A stretch of 44,986 nt of DNA from Maribacter sp. (GTDB lineage Bacteria > Bacteroidota > Bacteroidia > Flavobacteriales > Flavobacteriaceae). The first letter of the stretch is position 1; the number at the start of each line of letters is the position of its first letter. The stretch covers positions 1 to 44,986 of the forward strand of contig JAHDDP010000026.1 of NCBI GenBank assembly GCA_020629285.1. The letters are read 5' to 3'. Made by a program: the position numbers and the translations under genes. The notes beneath the pieces are model-generated. The model did not search any database. It worked only from the letters and a program-made list of their open reading frames with translations, and had not been told where the DNA came from. This document shows, piece after piece, positions 37,306 through 44,986 of this stretch.

Positions 37306-37634
37306 TGCAGATAGATCTCCCAGAAAAAAGATATTATGGTATTGGCGAAGTTGCCCGTGCCTTTGGCGTAAACGCTTCACTAATTCGTTTTTGGGAGAAA
37401 GAATTCGATGTGCTTCAACCTAAAAAAAATGCAAAGGGAAATAGAAAATTCACCCCTCAAGACATTAAAAATCTTCAATTGATATATCATTTGGTAAAAG
37501 AAAGAGGTTTTACTCTTGATGGCGCCAAAATACATTTAAAAGAAGAAAAACAAAAAACGCTTTCTAATTTTGATATTATTCAAAAGCTGGAACGGGTTAA
37601 AGCTGAATTAAATAAAATCAAAGATCAATTATAA
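37305..37634 (+). CDS. MerR-family DNA-binding protein, short form
   Basis: The 109 residues consist of a MerR winged helix (YYGIGEVARAFGVNASLIRFW, followed by EKEFDVLQPKKNAKGNRKFTPQDI) at about 9-75 and a short coiled-coil tail (SNFDIIQKLERVKAELNKI). The C-terminal effector domain of classic MerR proteins is absent, so it has no evident ligand-binding part. It is embedded in an operon with an M23 peptidase upstream (one-base overlap) and LemA/TPM genes downstream (10-base gap), which suggests a link to envelope maintenance. As far as I recall this M23-MerR-LemA order is conserved in flavobacteria. Confidence 0.93.
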   Translation: MQIDLPEKRYYGIGEVARAFGVNASLIRFWEKEFDVLQPKKNAKGNRKFTPQDIKNLQLIYHLVKERGFTLDGAKIHLKEEKQKTLSNFDIIQKLERVKAELNKIKDQL

Positions 37635-37644
37635 CACAACCATT

Positions 37645-38244
37645 ATGAAAAAAGGATTAATTGCACTAATCGTCATCGCTGTTTTAGCATTTGGACTATA
37701 CCAGTGGGGCGTTGGCTTTAACAACACTGCCGTTGCATTAAAAGAAACATCTACCAAAACTTGGGCAAATGTAGAAAGTGCCTACCAACGTAGAAATGAC
37801 CTCATAGGCAATCTTGTAAAAACCGTACAAGGTGCTGCAGACTTTGAAAGAGGTACCTTGACAGATGTTATCGAAGCAAGAGCAAAAGCAACATCGGTCA
37901 ATATTGACCCTACTAATATTACACCTGAGCAACTGGCACAATTCAACCAAGCACAAAGCGGATTAAGTGGTGCATTAAGTAAATTACTGGTAACAGTAGA
38001 ACGCTACCCTGATCTTAAAGCAAACCAAAACTTTCTAGAGCTACAATCGCAATTAGAAGGTACAGAAAATAGAATTAACGTAGCAAGAGATAGATTCAAC
38101 GCAACTGTAGAACCATACAACCTACACATTAAAAAATTCCCTAATTCTATATTGGCAGGTTTTCTAAACTTTGATGAACTAGCTTATTACAAAGCAGATG
38201 CCGGTTCAGAAGATGCACCTGATGTAGATTTTGATTTTGAATAA
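37645..38244 (+). CDS. LemA-family protein
   Basis: This 199-residue protein has one N-terminal membrane helix (GLIALIVIAVLAFGLYQWG) and a long helical bundle. The LemA signature is clear: KTWANVESAYQRRNDLIGNLVKTV, then the RYPDLKANQNFLELQSQLEGTENRI block and RFNATVEPYNLHIKKFPNSILAG. LemA proteins are anchored with the bundle outside the inner membrane; their function is not settled. Pairing with TPM-domain genes directly downstream (six bases) is a widespread arrangement. The C-terminus is acidic (SEDAPDVDFDFE). Confidence 0.97.
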   Translation: MKKGLIALIVIAVLAFGLYQWGVGFNNTAVALKETSTKTWANVESAYQRRNDLIGNLVKTVQGAADFERGTLTDVIEARAKATSVNIDPTNITPEQLAQFNQAQSGLSGALSKLLVTVERYPDLKANQNFLELQSQLEGTENRINVARDRFNATVEPYNLHIKKFPNSILAGFLNFDELAYYKADAGSEDAPDVDFDFE

Positions 38245-38250
38245 CAGCCT

Positions 38251-38688
38251 ATGTCTAGAGTAGAAGATTTTTTATCGGCAACAGAAGAGCAAGAGGTAGT
38301 AGAGGCTATTCTTAAGGCTGAAAAAAATACTTCTGGGGAAATTAGGGTACATATTGAGGGTCACACCCGAAAAGACCACTACGAGCGCGCTAAAGAGGTT
38401 TTTCATTTATTGAAAATGGATAACACAAAGAAAGAAAACGGCGTATTGATTTATGTTGCCGTAACCGACAAGAAGTTCGTTATATGTGGTGACAAAGGTA
38501 TAGATAAGGTCGTACCCAAAGATTTTTGGCAAACCACTAGAAATAGTATTCAAACACATTTTGAAAAGGGAGCTTTTAAAGACGGACTCGTTGCCGGGGT
38601 TTTAAAAGCTGGCGAAGAATTAAGAAGTCATTTTCCTTGGCAATCAGATGACACCAACGAATTAAGCAATGAGATATCTAAAGGTTAG
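38251..38688 (+). CDS. TPM-domain protein (cytoplasmic type)
   Basis: This 145-residue protein has no signal peptide. The TPM domain covers most of it: EEQEVVEAILKAEKNTSGEIRVHIEG, then KKENGVLIYVAVTDKKFVICGDKGIDKVVPKDFW and FKDGLVAGVLKAGEEL. TPM domains occur in TLP18.3/Psb32-like proteins; phosphatase activity is reported for some plant members, while bacterial ones are unassigned. It overlaps the next, exported TPM gene by 20 bases and is part of the LemA operon. I read the pair as a cytoplasmic or surface-attached and an exported version of one module. Confidence 0.9.
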   Translation: MSRVEDFLSATEEQEVVEAILKAEKNTSGEIRVHIEGHTRKDHYERAKEVFHLLKMDNTKKENGVLIYVAVTDKKFVICGDKGIDKVVPKDFWQTTRNSIQTHFEKGAFKDGLVAGVLKAGEELRSHFPWQSDDTNELSNEISKG

Positions 38689-39463
38689 CCTTATAATTCT
38701 TTTTCTTTGGTGTACTCCATCATGGAGCCAATTTGAGATACCCGAAAAACCGGCATTACAAACCAGTGTCTATGATTACACCAATCTTCTTACCGATCAG
38801 CAAAAAGTAGCTTTAAGCCAAAAACTGGTTCGATATTCAGATAGCACCTCAACACAAATTGTAATTACCATCATTGCGAGTACTAACGGTGAAAACATCA
38901 ATTACCTTGGTGCAAACTGGGGTCAAAAATGGGGTATTGGACAGAAAGGCAAGGACAATGGTATTCTCATAATTCTAGCTGAAAACGACAGAAAAGTCGC
39001 TATTAGCACAGGCTACGGTGTTGAAGGTTCTTTAACCGATGCACTTTCTAAACGAATCATTGAAAATGTAATTCTCCCTGAATTTAGAGTAGGAGATTAT
39101 TACGGCGGACTTAACAAAGGTTCTGATGTCATTTTTCAAGTATTAAACGGCGAATTTCAAGAAGACAGAACTTTTGGTGATAACGGAGGTACTCCGTTTT
39201 CATCTCTTCTTCCATTTATCATATTTGTAGTAATCCTCTTCATTCTTTGGAGTCGCAAAAATGACGATAACGATAGTCATGGTGGCAGGAGACGCGGAGG
39301 CTTGAGTCCGTGGGATATGATTATTCTCAGCAACATGGGTCGCTCAAGCGGTTCTAGTGGCGGATTCGGTAGCGGCGGAGGCGGAAGCTTTGGTGGTGGC
39401 GGATTCGGAGGAGGTTTCGGCGGCGGCGGCTTTGGCGGCGGCGGCGCTTCTGGAGGGTGGTAG
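38669..39463 (+). CDS. YgcG-like exported TPM-domain protein with Gly-rich tail
   Basis: The 264 residues start with a signal peptide (MRYLKVSLIILFLWCTPSWS). The TPM domain is at about 32-155 (VYDYTNLLTDQQKVALSQKL; IGQKGKDNGILIILAEND; ISTGYGVEGSLTDALSKRII). A membrane helix follows at about 176-194 (SLLPFIIFVVILFILWSRK), then a tail of about 50 residues made almost only of Gly, Ser and Phe, ending GGGGASGGW. This is the standard YgcG architecture: an extracytoplasmic domain, one helix and a cytoplasmic Gly-rich tail. The gene overlaps the previous TPM gene by 20 bases and is the last of the M23-MerR-LemA-TPM-TPM operon. Confidence 0.93.
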   Translation: MRYLKVSLIILFLWCTPSWSQFEIPEKPALQTSVYDYTNLLTDQQKVALSQKLVRYSDSTSTQIVITIIASTNGENINYLGANWGQKWGIGQKGKDNGILIILAENDRKVAISTGYGVEGSLTDALSKRIIENVILPEFRVGDYYGGLNKGSDVIFQVLNGEFQEDRTFGDNGGTPFSSLLPFIIFVVILFILWSRKNDDNDSHGGRRRGGLSPWDMIILSNMGRSSGSSGGFGSGGGGSFGGGGFGGGFGGGGFGGGGASGGW

Positions 39464-39537
39464 TTTTATTTCCAAAAAATTACCAAGTCTGTTTTATCAA
39501 AAATGTTTAATATAAGTCAATAACCATTCCCTTCTTG

Positions 39538-39592
39538 GCAGGGGTTAGGGGTGGGTTGTTGGTTGTTGGTTGTTGGTTGTTGGTTGCTGGTT
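39538..39592 (+). repeat. G-rich run and (GGTTGTT)n heptamer repeats
   Basis: After a G-rich run (GGGGTTAGGGGTGGG, about 39541-39555) the heptamer GGTTGTT occurs four times in tandem from 39554 to 39581, followed by one variant copy (GGTTGCT) and a partial copy to 39592. The repeat lies between two convergent genes and codes for nothing that I can see. The G runs might allow a weak G-quadruplex. Confidence 0.85.
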
Positions 39593-39600
39593 AACAACTC

Positions 39601-39626
39601 AAAAAAAAAAAAAAAAAAAAAAAAAA
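39601..39626. repeat. Homopolymer A26 tract
   Basis: Twenty-six consecutive A occur on the plus strand. On the minus strand this is a T26 run directly after the terminator hairpin of der. Such a tract is unstable in replication and hard to sequence, so its exact length is uncertain. Confidence 0.9.
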
Positions 39627-39665
39627 TGGTCAAATAATTCTTCTGCGCAAAATATTTGACCATTT
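39601..39665 (-). terminator. Terminator of der with an extreme T tract
   Basis: A perfect 13-bp stem (39624-39636 with 39653-39665, core atggtcaaata/tatttgaccat) has a 16-base loop. It lies 65 bases after the der stop and on the minus strand is followed by the T26 run. It may also stop plus-strand transcripts, weakly, because TTTCTTGTTTCTTT follows there. Confidence 0.8.
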
Positions 39666-39729
39666 CTTGTTTCTTTACCTGATGATCAGAGTTTATTCTT
39701 AAACCTGATTAACTGAATTCCATAGCAAC

Positions 39730-41034
39730 CTACTTCTTTCTCATAAACACAGTGATAGGCACACCAGAGAAATCATATTCTTCACGAATTTTATTCTCTA
39801 GATAACGCTTATATGGCTCACGTACATATTGCGGCAGGTTACAGAAGAAAGCAAACTGCGGATACGGAGTTGGTAATTGCGTACAAAACTTTATTTTAAC
39901 GAATTTGCCCTTATACGCCGGTGGTGGATAATTTTCTATTATAGGCAACATTGTTTCATTGAACTTACGGGTAATAATCTTTTTATTACGATTATTATAT
40001 ACCTCAACTGCAGTTTCTATTGCCTTAAAAATACGTTGCTTTGTCAATACAGAAACAAAAAGAATAGGCACATCTGTAAATGGCTCAATAGCTTTTTTAA
40101 TTTTATCGGTATAGTGCTTTATAGTATTGGTCTCTTTATCCTCTACCAAATCCCACTTATTCACAAGAATTACAATCCCCTTGTGGTTACGTTGTGCTAG
40201 CCAGAAAATATTTTCTACCTGACCGTCAAAACCTCTTGTGGCATCTAACATTAAAATACAAACATCGCAATGCTCAATTGCCCTAACCGAACGCATTACG
40301 GAATAGAACTCCAGATCTTCCTTCACTTTTGCCTTACGACGAATACCAGCGGTATCAACTAGGTTAAATTCAAATCCGAATCTATTATACTTGGTATCAA
40401 TACTATCTCTAGTAGTACCTGCAATATCGGTCACAATATATCTATCCTCCCCAATAAGTGCATTTATAAATGATGACTTACCGGCATTAGGCCTACCTAC
40501 AACGGCAAATCTTGGCAGATCACTTTCCTCTTCTACAACATCTGGCAACTTTTCTACCAAGGCATCTAGCAATTCTCCAGAACCACCTCCGTTTATACTA
40601 GATAAGGTATAATACTCACCAAGGCCTAAAGAATAAAACTCAACAGCATCCTCAGCTCTTTTGGCATTATCAACCTTGTTGACAGCCAAAAAAACAGGCT
40701 TCTTGACCCTTCTAAGTAACTTGGCAACATCTTCGTCCATACCGGTAACACCAGTTTCAACGTCTACCATAAAAATAATGGCATCAGCTTCTTCGATCGC
40801 CAATTCAACTTGCCTATCAATTTCCTTTTCAAAAACATCATCACTACCTACAACATAACCGCCGGTATCAATAATCGAAAACTCTTTTCCGTTCCAATCA
40901 CTTTTACCATAATGGCGATCACGTGTAACACCGCTAACGGCATCAACAATAGCCTCGCGTCTTTGAATTAATCTATTAAAAAATGTTGATTTTCCTACAT
41001 TAGGTCTCCCTACAATGGCAACAATAGCACCCAT
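39730..41034 (-). CDS. der: Ribosome-assembly GTPase Der (EngA)
   Basis: This double-domain GTPase acts in 50S subunit maturation. The 434 residues contain two G domains: [15 protein letters not shown] (P-loop 1 near residue 8) with DTGGYV and NKVD, and [16 protein letters not shown] (P-loop 2 near 180) with [11 protein letters not shown] and NKWD. The C-terminal KH-like domain covers about 350-434, ending [11 protein letters not shown]. It is full length. The ATG at 41034 is 16 bases after a -7 box. Its position near era, with an unrelated gene in between, is notable. Confidence 0.97.
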   Translation of the reverse strand: MGAIVAIVGRPNVGKSTFFNRLIQRREAIVDAVSGVTRDRHYGKSDWNGKEFSIIDTGGYVVGSDDVFEKEIDRQVELAIEEADAIIFMVDVETGVTGMDEDVAKLLRRVKKPVFLAVNKVDNAKRAEDAVEFYSLGLGEYYTLSSINGGGSGELLDALVEKLPDVVEEESDLPRFAVVGRPNAGKSSFINALIGEDRYIVTDIAGTTRDSIDTKYNRFGFEFNLVDTAGIRRKAKVKEDLEFYSVMRSVRAIEHCDVCILMLDATRGFDGQVENIFWLAQRNHKGIVILVNKWDLVEDKETNTIKHYTDKIKKAIEPFTDVPILFVSVLTKQRIFKAIETAVEVYNNRNKKIITRKFNETMLPIIENYPPPAYKGKFVKIKFCTQLPTPYPQFAFFCNLPQYVREPYKRYLENKIREEYDFSGVPITVFMRKK

Positions 41035-41049
41035 AGCTTAAATTTGGTG

Positions 41050-41057
41050 CAAAGGTA
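41050..41057 (-). promoter_or_regulatory. -7 promoter box of der
   Basis: On the minus strand this is TACCTTTG (TAnnTTTG), 15 bases before the der ATG, in the gap after the acetyltransferase gene. A proper -33 TTG is not visible. It would let der be transcribed independently of the upstream gene. Confidence 0.45.
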
Positions 41058-41078
41058 ATATTTAAAGTGGCAATTACA

Positions 41079-41819
41079 CTATATATCTTGAATAGAGAGA
41101 TTTAATTGAACATTATCAAAATTTTCCAATTTATAAAATTGTTGCTTTTTAGGTGTAGATAAATAAGATTCTCCAACGTCTCTTTTGCGAATGATTTTTG
41201 CGGGCGAACCATAAGCAACAATGTTATTACCAAAATGGTCTACGACAAGAGAACCTGCTCCAATAATAGTATGTTGGCCAATTTCAATACCATTTACAAT
41301 ATTTGCCCCTAGACTAACCGCAGAAAACCTGCCTAGTTTTAAATTTCCACCTGTACATACCGATGGCGCCAAACTTGAATATGAATCCATTATACCATCA
41401 TGACCTAATGAAGAATTTGTATTAATAATACAAAAGTCATGGACAATAGAGTTTGCATTTACTATAGCACCTGGCATAAATACATTACCACAACCCAAAA
41501 GAACATCTTTTCCTAAAATAGCTTTGGGGTGGATAGTATTTATAAAATTAAAATCTGGAATTATTTTAAAAATTTTATCTACTATAAATTTTCTTACCCA
41601 ATTATCTCCTATAGCTACAATACCACCAAAAATATTGAAACTATCAATTAAATACGGTAAATCTTTTTCAGAACCTAGAATTTGATATCCATTAATATTA
41701 GTTCCTTTTTGCTTGAAAGAATCAACAAAACCAACAACATTGTATTTACCCTCTTTTTCTATGCAATCCAAAACGACACTACCATGACCAGAGGCACCAA
41801 AAATAATTACATTTTGCAT
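41079..41819 (-). CDS. PglD/NeuD-like sugar O- or N-acetyltransferase
   Basis: This acyltransferase probably decorates an amino sugar or sialic-acid-like sugar of a surface glycan. The 246 residues have an N-terminal Rossmann-like PglD domain (about 1-80: NVIIFGASGHGSVVLDCIEKE, NVVGFVDS, YQILGSEKDLP) and a left-handed beta-helix of hexapeptide repeats (about 95-205: HPKAILGKDVLLGCGNVFMPG, IINTNSSLGHDGIMDSY, the Ala/Ile-rich IVNGIEIGQHTIIGAGSLVV). The catalytic His is probably in NSSLGHDGIM. It ends with an unusual basic-polar tail of about 30 residues. Its base composition seems more AT-rich than its neighbours, and no other sugar gene is near, so it looks like an insertion between era and der. 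Confidence 0.9.
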   Translation of the reverse strand: MQNVIIFGASGHGSVVLDCIEKEGKYNVVGFVDSFKQKGTNINGYQILGSEKDLPYLIDSFNIFGGIVAIGDNWVRKFIVDKIFKIIPDFNFINTIHPKAILGKDVLLGCGNVFMPGAIVNANSIVHDFCIINTNSSLGHDGIMDSYSSLAPSVCTGGNLKLGRFSAVSLGANIVNGIEIGQHTIIGAGSLVVDHFGNNIVAYGSPAKIIRKRDVGESYLSTPKKQQFYKLENFDNVQLNLSIQDI

Positions 41820-42051
41820 TTCAACGGGGATTTATGACATTTTATCGATAAATCAAAAATAATGTATTCTTTTCAAATTAAAGACTAAAACCTTCAATTG
41901 AGGTAAAAATTTATGATGGCAGCTAATATTGAAAGCTTAGTTCTCATCAATACACTGATAACTAAAGCTTTCAAAAACAGACAAAGATTTTTTAAAAAAA
42001 TAAAATCTAACCCCTGATTATAATGGCACTGAACTGTAACTTAGATTATTT
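41820..42051. other. 232-base non-coding gap with an imperfect inverted repeat
   Basis: No ORF of note is present. Positions 41929-41942 and 41960-41974 form a 14/15-base inverted repeat (core gaaagctt/aagctttc with one extra A) with a 17-base loop. There is no T run on the minus strand, so it is a poor intrinsic terminator for era; it could be a processing hairpin or an operator. A short palindrome around ATCGAT is at about 41845. Confidence 0.5.
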
Positions 42052-42936
42052 CTATTTATTATAACCAAATCGCTTCAGTTGACGCGCATTACTACGCCAG
42101 TTTTTATTCACTTTTACATATAATTCTATATGGACTTGTTTGCCGAAGAATTTCTCCAAGTCTTTTCTAGCTTCTACCCCTACTTTTTTTAGAGCCGAAC
42201 CTTTATGACCAATAATAATACCTTTTTGAGAATCGCGCTCTACCATAATTACGGCACGCATGCGAATAATATCTTCATCTTCAAAAAACTCCTCAGTTTC
42301 TATTTCAACTGCATACGGAATTTCCTTTTTGTAATTCAATAAGATTTTCTCTCGTATCGTTTCATTTACAAAGAAACGTTCTGGCTTATCCGTTAATTGA
42401 TCTTTTGGATAATATGCCGGTGACATTGGCAACAATTCTATAATACGCTCAAAAACACCTTTAACATTAAAATTAGATAATGCAGAAATAGGATGCAACT
42501 CTACACTCGGCAGCATTTCTTGCCAATACTGAACCTGCTCTTCCAACAATTCTTGCGTAGCGGTATCTACCTTGTTCAACAATAATAAAACAGGAATTTT
42601 ACTATTTTTAATTTTCTCAAAGAAAGCCTCATCTTTCAATGCCTTCTCACCTATTTCAACCATATACAAAAGTACATCGGCATCTTCGAATGCAGATTTC
42701 ACAAAATCCATCATACTGCTTTGAAGTTGATATGCAGGTTTTATGATACCTGGAGTATCAGATAAAATAACCTGGAAATCATCCCCATTCACAATACCCA
42801 AAATACGATGTCTCGTAGTTTGTGCCTTTGAAGTAATAATGGATAATTTTTCACCCACAAAAGCATTCATCAATGTTGACTTACCTACATTAGGATTTCC
42901 TATTATATTTACAAATCCGGATTTATGATCTCCCAT
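42052..42936 (-). CDS. era: Ribosome-maturation GTPase Era
   Basis: It binds 16S rRNA during 30S assembly. The 294 residues have the G domain at 1-170 (GNPNVGKSTLMNAFVG; TTRHRILGIV switch region; DTPGI; NKVD) and the C-terminal KH RNA-binding domain (about 200-285, with IIGHKGSALKKVGVEARKDLEKFFGKQVHIEL, in which GHKGS is the GxxG-like loop). It ends RQLKRFGYNK. The ATG at 42936 is 11 bases downstream of the SpoU methyltransferase gene, so the two are probably cotranscribed. Confidence 0.97.
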   Translation of the reverse strand: MGDHKSGFVNIIGNPNVGKSTLMNAFVGEKLSIITSKAQTTRHRILGIVNGDDFQVILSDTPGIIKPAYQLQSSMMDFVKSAFEDADVLLYMVEIGEKALKDEAFFEKIKNSKIPVLLLLNKVDTATQELLEEQVQYWQEMLPSVELHPISALSNFNVKGVFERIIELLPMSPAYYPKDQLTDKPERFFVNETIREKILLNYKKEIPYAVEIETEEFFEDEDIIRMRAVIMVERDSQKGIIIGHKGSALKKVGVEARKDLEKFFGKQVHIELYVKVNKNWRSNARQLKRFGYNK

Positions 42937-42947
42937 AATTTTATCTT

Positions 42948-43412
42948 TTAACGCATACGCGGTTTTGATAGATTTCTATCATACATAACAATACTACCGG
43001 CTACTGCCACATTAAGGCTTTTAACCGATTTAAAACGAACCAAATGGTGCGATTTTTCACAAGCTTTATTCGACAGTCCGTGATCCTCAGCCCCAAGTAA
43101 ATATACACATCTTCTAGGATGCTTAAATGTTTCTAAGTCTACCGCACCTTTTTTCATTTCTACACCAACCAGCATAGCACCTTTCGGTAAATTATCATAG
43201 AACGCATCAAACGTTTCGTAATGAAAATAAGGCATAGCCTTCACCGCATGGTGCGTATCACTTGCTTGTTTGGCATATCTATTACCAATGGTGAAGATAA
43301 AACTAGCTCCAAGATTTTGTGCCGTTCGCCACAACACTCCCAAATTTTCAGGTGTTTTTCCGTTTTGGATACCAATACCAAAAAATTCATGTTCAAAATT
43401 ATCAGTGCTCAC
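42948..43412 (-). CDS. SpoU/TrmH-family RNA 2'-O-methyltransferase, short
   Basis: This 154-residue enzyme has the trefoil-knot SPOUT fold only, with no N-terminal substrate-binding extension. Motif 1 is NLGVLWRTAQNLGASFIFTIG (about 23-43), motif 2 is LLGAEDHGLSNKAC (GxExxGL type, with Asp in place of the middle residue), and motif 3 is SLNVAVAGSIVMYDR. The length is like TrmL-type tRNA methyltransferases. The RNA target cannot be told from sequence. It lies between era (11-base gap) and the AGCS symporter gene, which overlaps its start by 11 bases. Confidence 0.9.
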   Translation of the reverse strand: MSTDNFEHEFFGIGIQNGKTPENLGVLWRTAQNLGASFIFTIGNRYAKQASDTHHAVKAMPYFHYETFDAFYDNLPKGAMLVGVEMKKGAVDLETFKHPRRCVYLLGAEDHGLSNKACEKSHHLVRFKSVKSLNVAVAGSIVMYDRNLSKPRMR

Positions 43413-44763
43413 TCTTTAACTTCTGAAAGTATTTCTTTGCTTCTTTATTAACCTTTGGAGCCAACAAAAGTACGGCAATCATATTAGGTATCACCATTAG
43501 TGCGTATGACAAATCAATTAAATTCTTTACCAACTCCAATGATGCTACTGCAGCGAAGACAATCATTATTACAAAATACCAGTTGTAAAACTTACCGATT
43601 TTAGCATTGGTCAAGAAAGACAATGATTTTACACCGTAATACGAATAAGTAAACAAGGTAGACAATGCAAAAGCAGTAACAATAACCATTAATAATACAT
43701 CTCCCCAACCAAATAAGGTTTTTTTAAAGGCCGATAACGTCATTACTATTCCGCTTGAGTCTTCTAAATACGCTCCACTTAATATGATTACAATTGCGGT
43801 AAACGTACATACTAAAATGGTATCAATAAACGGACCCAACATGGCAACCAACCCTTCACGAATTGGTTCATCATTCTTAGATTGCCCATGGTACATAGGC
43901 GCACTACCTAAACCAGCTTCGTTAGAAAACATTGCCCTACGGACACCTATAATTACAAGACCCCAAAATCCGCCCGTAGCTAAAGATTTAAAATTCCAAG
44001 CTTCTACAAATATCATTTTCAAAGCCGGTAGTATTTGACCGGAGTTCATAGCCATTACCGCTATTACAGCAACTAAATATACAGCTACCATGAACGGAAC
44101 TATTGCAGATGCAACTTTCGCTATCTTGGTTAATCCGCCGAAAATGACAAATGAGGTTATGACAGCTAATATAAGACCTATAGTCCATTTCCAATTCTCG
44201 TCACTCATATCCATTATGGTAGCCCCAGGATCAACTACGCTCATAAAAGTTTCTGTAAACTGGTTAGCAGTAAAAACACCAAGAAATCCGAACAGGCCAC
44301 AAACTGCGAAAAATATAGCCAACGGCTTAGCCTTTTCACCTAGTCCTTTAGTGATATAATACATAGGACCACCCTGCATTTTTCCGTCAGAATCTGTTCC
44401 CCGATACATAATTGCCAAACTACAAGAATAAAACTTGATACACATACCGATCAATGCAGTCATCCAAATCCAAAAAACTACTCCGGGACCACCATCATGT
44501 ATGGCTATGGCAACGCCTGAAATATTTCCTAAACCAACTGTTGCCGCAACAGCTGCTGACAAGGCTTGAAAAGAACTAACATCTCCCTTGGAGTTTTTAT
44601 TATTATATTTACCCGCAGTAATTGCGATTGCATGACCAAAAAAAAGATAAGGCATTAGTTTTGAATAAAAGACAAGAAAGAGCCCCCCACCTATTAATAA
44701 AAGAAACATTGGCCACTCAGTATATGGCAATGCGCTTGCTATAAAGTCATTAATTGTATCCAT
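43402..44763 (-). CDS. AGCS-family sodium:alanine symporter
   Basis: This inner-membrane carrier takes up alanine or glycine with sodium. The 453 residues contain about 11 membrane segments and the family signatures VAATVGLGNISGVAIAIHDG followed by GPGVVFWIWM near 75-100, QGGPMYYITKGLG near 130 and RAMFSNEAGLGSAPM near 290. The C-terminus is short and charged (EAKKYFQKLKSEH). The ATG at 44763 is used. It faces an initiator tRNA gene divergently across 191 bases; I see no TAnnTTTG box on the minus strand in that gap. It probably leads the transcript into the SpoU gene and era. Confidence 0.95.
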   Translation of the reverse strand: MDTINDFIASALPYTEWPMFLLLIGGGLFLVFYSKLMPYLFFGHAIAITAGKYNNKNSKGDVSSFQALSAAVAATVGLGNISGVAIAIHDGGPGVVFWIWMTALIGMCIKFYSCSLAIMYRGTDSDGKMQGGPMYYITKGLGEKAKPLAIFFAVCGLFGFLGVFTANQFTETFMSVVDPGATIMDMSDENWKWTIGLILAVITSFVIFGGLTKIAKVASAIVPFMVAVYLVAVIAVMAMNSGQILPALKMIFVEAWNFKSLATGGFWGLVIIGVRRAMFSNEAGLGSAPMYHGQSKNDEPIREGLVAMLGPFIDTILVCTFTAIVIILSGAYLEDSSGIVMTLSAFKKTLFGWGDVLLMVIVTAFALSTLFTYSYYGVKSLSFLTNAKIGKFYNWYFVIMIVFAAVASLELVKNLIDLSYALMVIPNMIAVLLLAPKVNKEAKKYFQKLKSEH

Positions 44764-44837
44764 AGAATTGTAAAAAACCGAAGTTATGGATTTAATGTTT
44801 TTTAAAAGATAATGCTCTTAAAAAATATTCAAATAAG

Positions 44838-44870
44838 TTTGGAATTAAGAGAAAATGTGTTGTATATTTG
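44838..44870 (+). promoter_or_regulatory. Promoter of the initiator tRNA (TTTG-N21-TATATTTG)
   Basis: The -33 element TTTG (44838-44841) is followed after 21 bases by TATATTTG (44863-44870). Both elements match the Bacteroidota consensus and this is the best promoter in the window. The tRNA begins 84 bases downstream, so a 5' leader must be removed by RNase P. Confidence 0.8.
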
Positions 44871-44954
44871 CAGCCCGTTACAAATAGTAGCGCACCTTTA
44901 TTTCGTCAGCTTAATGATCTGAAGTCGCAAGACAAGTGAGATAAAAACCCATAT

Positions 44955-44986
44955 CGCGGGGTAGAGCAGTAGGTAGCTCGTCGGGC
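44955..44986 (+). tRNA. Initiator tRNA-Met (fMet), 5' part, cut by the window edge
   Basis: The last 32 bases read as the 5' half of a tRNA: acceptor strand CGCGGGG, TA, D stem GAGC with loop AGTAGGTA, D stem GCTC, and then the 5' side of the anticodon stem TCGGG and the first loop base C. Starting with C (unable to pair normally with A72) and the GGG at the end of the anticodon stem are hallmarks of bacterial initiator tRNA. The anticodon itself is outside the window, so the identity is strong inference. Confidence 0.85.

Noticed and set aside
39554-39592. Heptamer array as a CRISPR
   Set aside because: The units are only 7 bases, directly adjacent and without spacers, and no cas gene is present.

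Overview
The window looks like a piece of chromosome from a marine member of the Flavobacteriaceae (Bacteroidota). The evidence is an AT-rich sequence, a SusC/SusD pair, many lipoproteins, TAnnTTTG-type -7 promoter boxes instead of the usual -10 box, almost no Shine-Dalgarno sequences, and typical Bacteroidota families (GSCFA, DUF4230, DUF4136, DUF5522, long aromatic amino acid hydroxylase). A Maribacter/Zobellia-like genus is my guess from protein style only. Most of the window is ordinary core genome. I see no phage, insertion sequence, CRISPR array or plasmid gene.

Layout. Positions 1-4400 hold a SusC/SusD outer-membrane uptake pair on the minus strand, closed by a strong terminator. Positions 4570-8460 hold rnhB, a large propeller lipoprotein and a TapB/DUF3108-like secreted protein. 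Positions 8490-10135 (minus) hold lipB, a lipoprotein and a 51-residue YqaE/Pmp3 membrane protein. Positions 10230-16000 (plus) hold a membrane-anchored LuxR-type regulator, a one-cysteine thioredoxin-fold protein, an SGNH lipoprotein, lysS and a DASS transporter. Positions 16177-24318 hold a large zinc metalloprotease, a 59-residue exported peptide isolated between two terminators, a Spy-like protein, a 1309-residue envelope protein and a DoxX protein.

Positions 24315-27680 (minus) form a tight four-gene unit: a small HExxH membrane protein, an ACC deaminase/D-cysteine desulfhydrase-like enzyme, a LysM glucosaminidase and hemL. After a DUF5522 mini-gene and a DUF4136 lipoprotein, an Lrp/AsnC regulator stands back to back with a long phenylalanine hydroxylase. 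Positions 31121-36222 (minus) hold a DUF4230-GSCFA-TPR operon and alaS. Positions 36328-39463 (plus) are a compact M23-MerR-LemA-TPM-TPM operon. Positions 39464-39729 hold heptamer repeats, an A26 tract and a long hairpin. The rest (minus) holds der, an orphan PglD/NeuD-like acetyltransferase, era, a SpoU methylase and an AGCS symporter. The window ends inside an initiator tRNA-Met behind a good promoter.

The most unusual gene is at 19898-23827. It appears to join in one lipoprotein a DUF2194/polysaccharide-deacetylase-like region, a TPR-like helical region and an outer-membrane beta-barrel. These parts normally occur as separate PelA/PelB- or PgaB/PgaA-type proteins of exopolysaccharide secretion. 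It stands alone between terminators with no synthase in view, so it may be a one-gene surface-polysaccharide processing and export device. This is inference from sequence pattern only.
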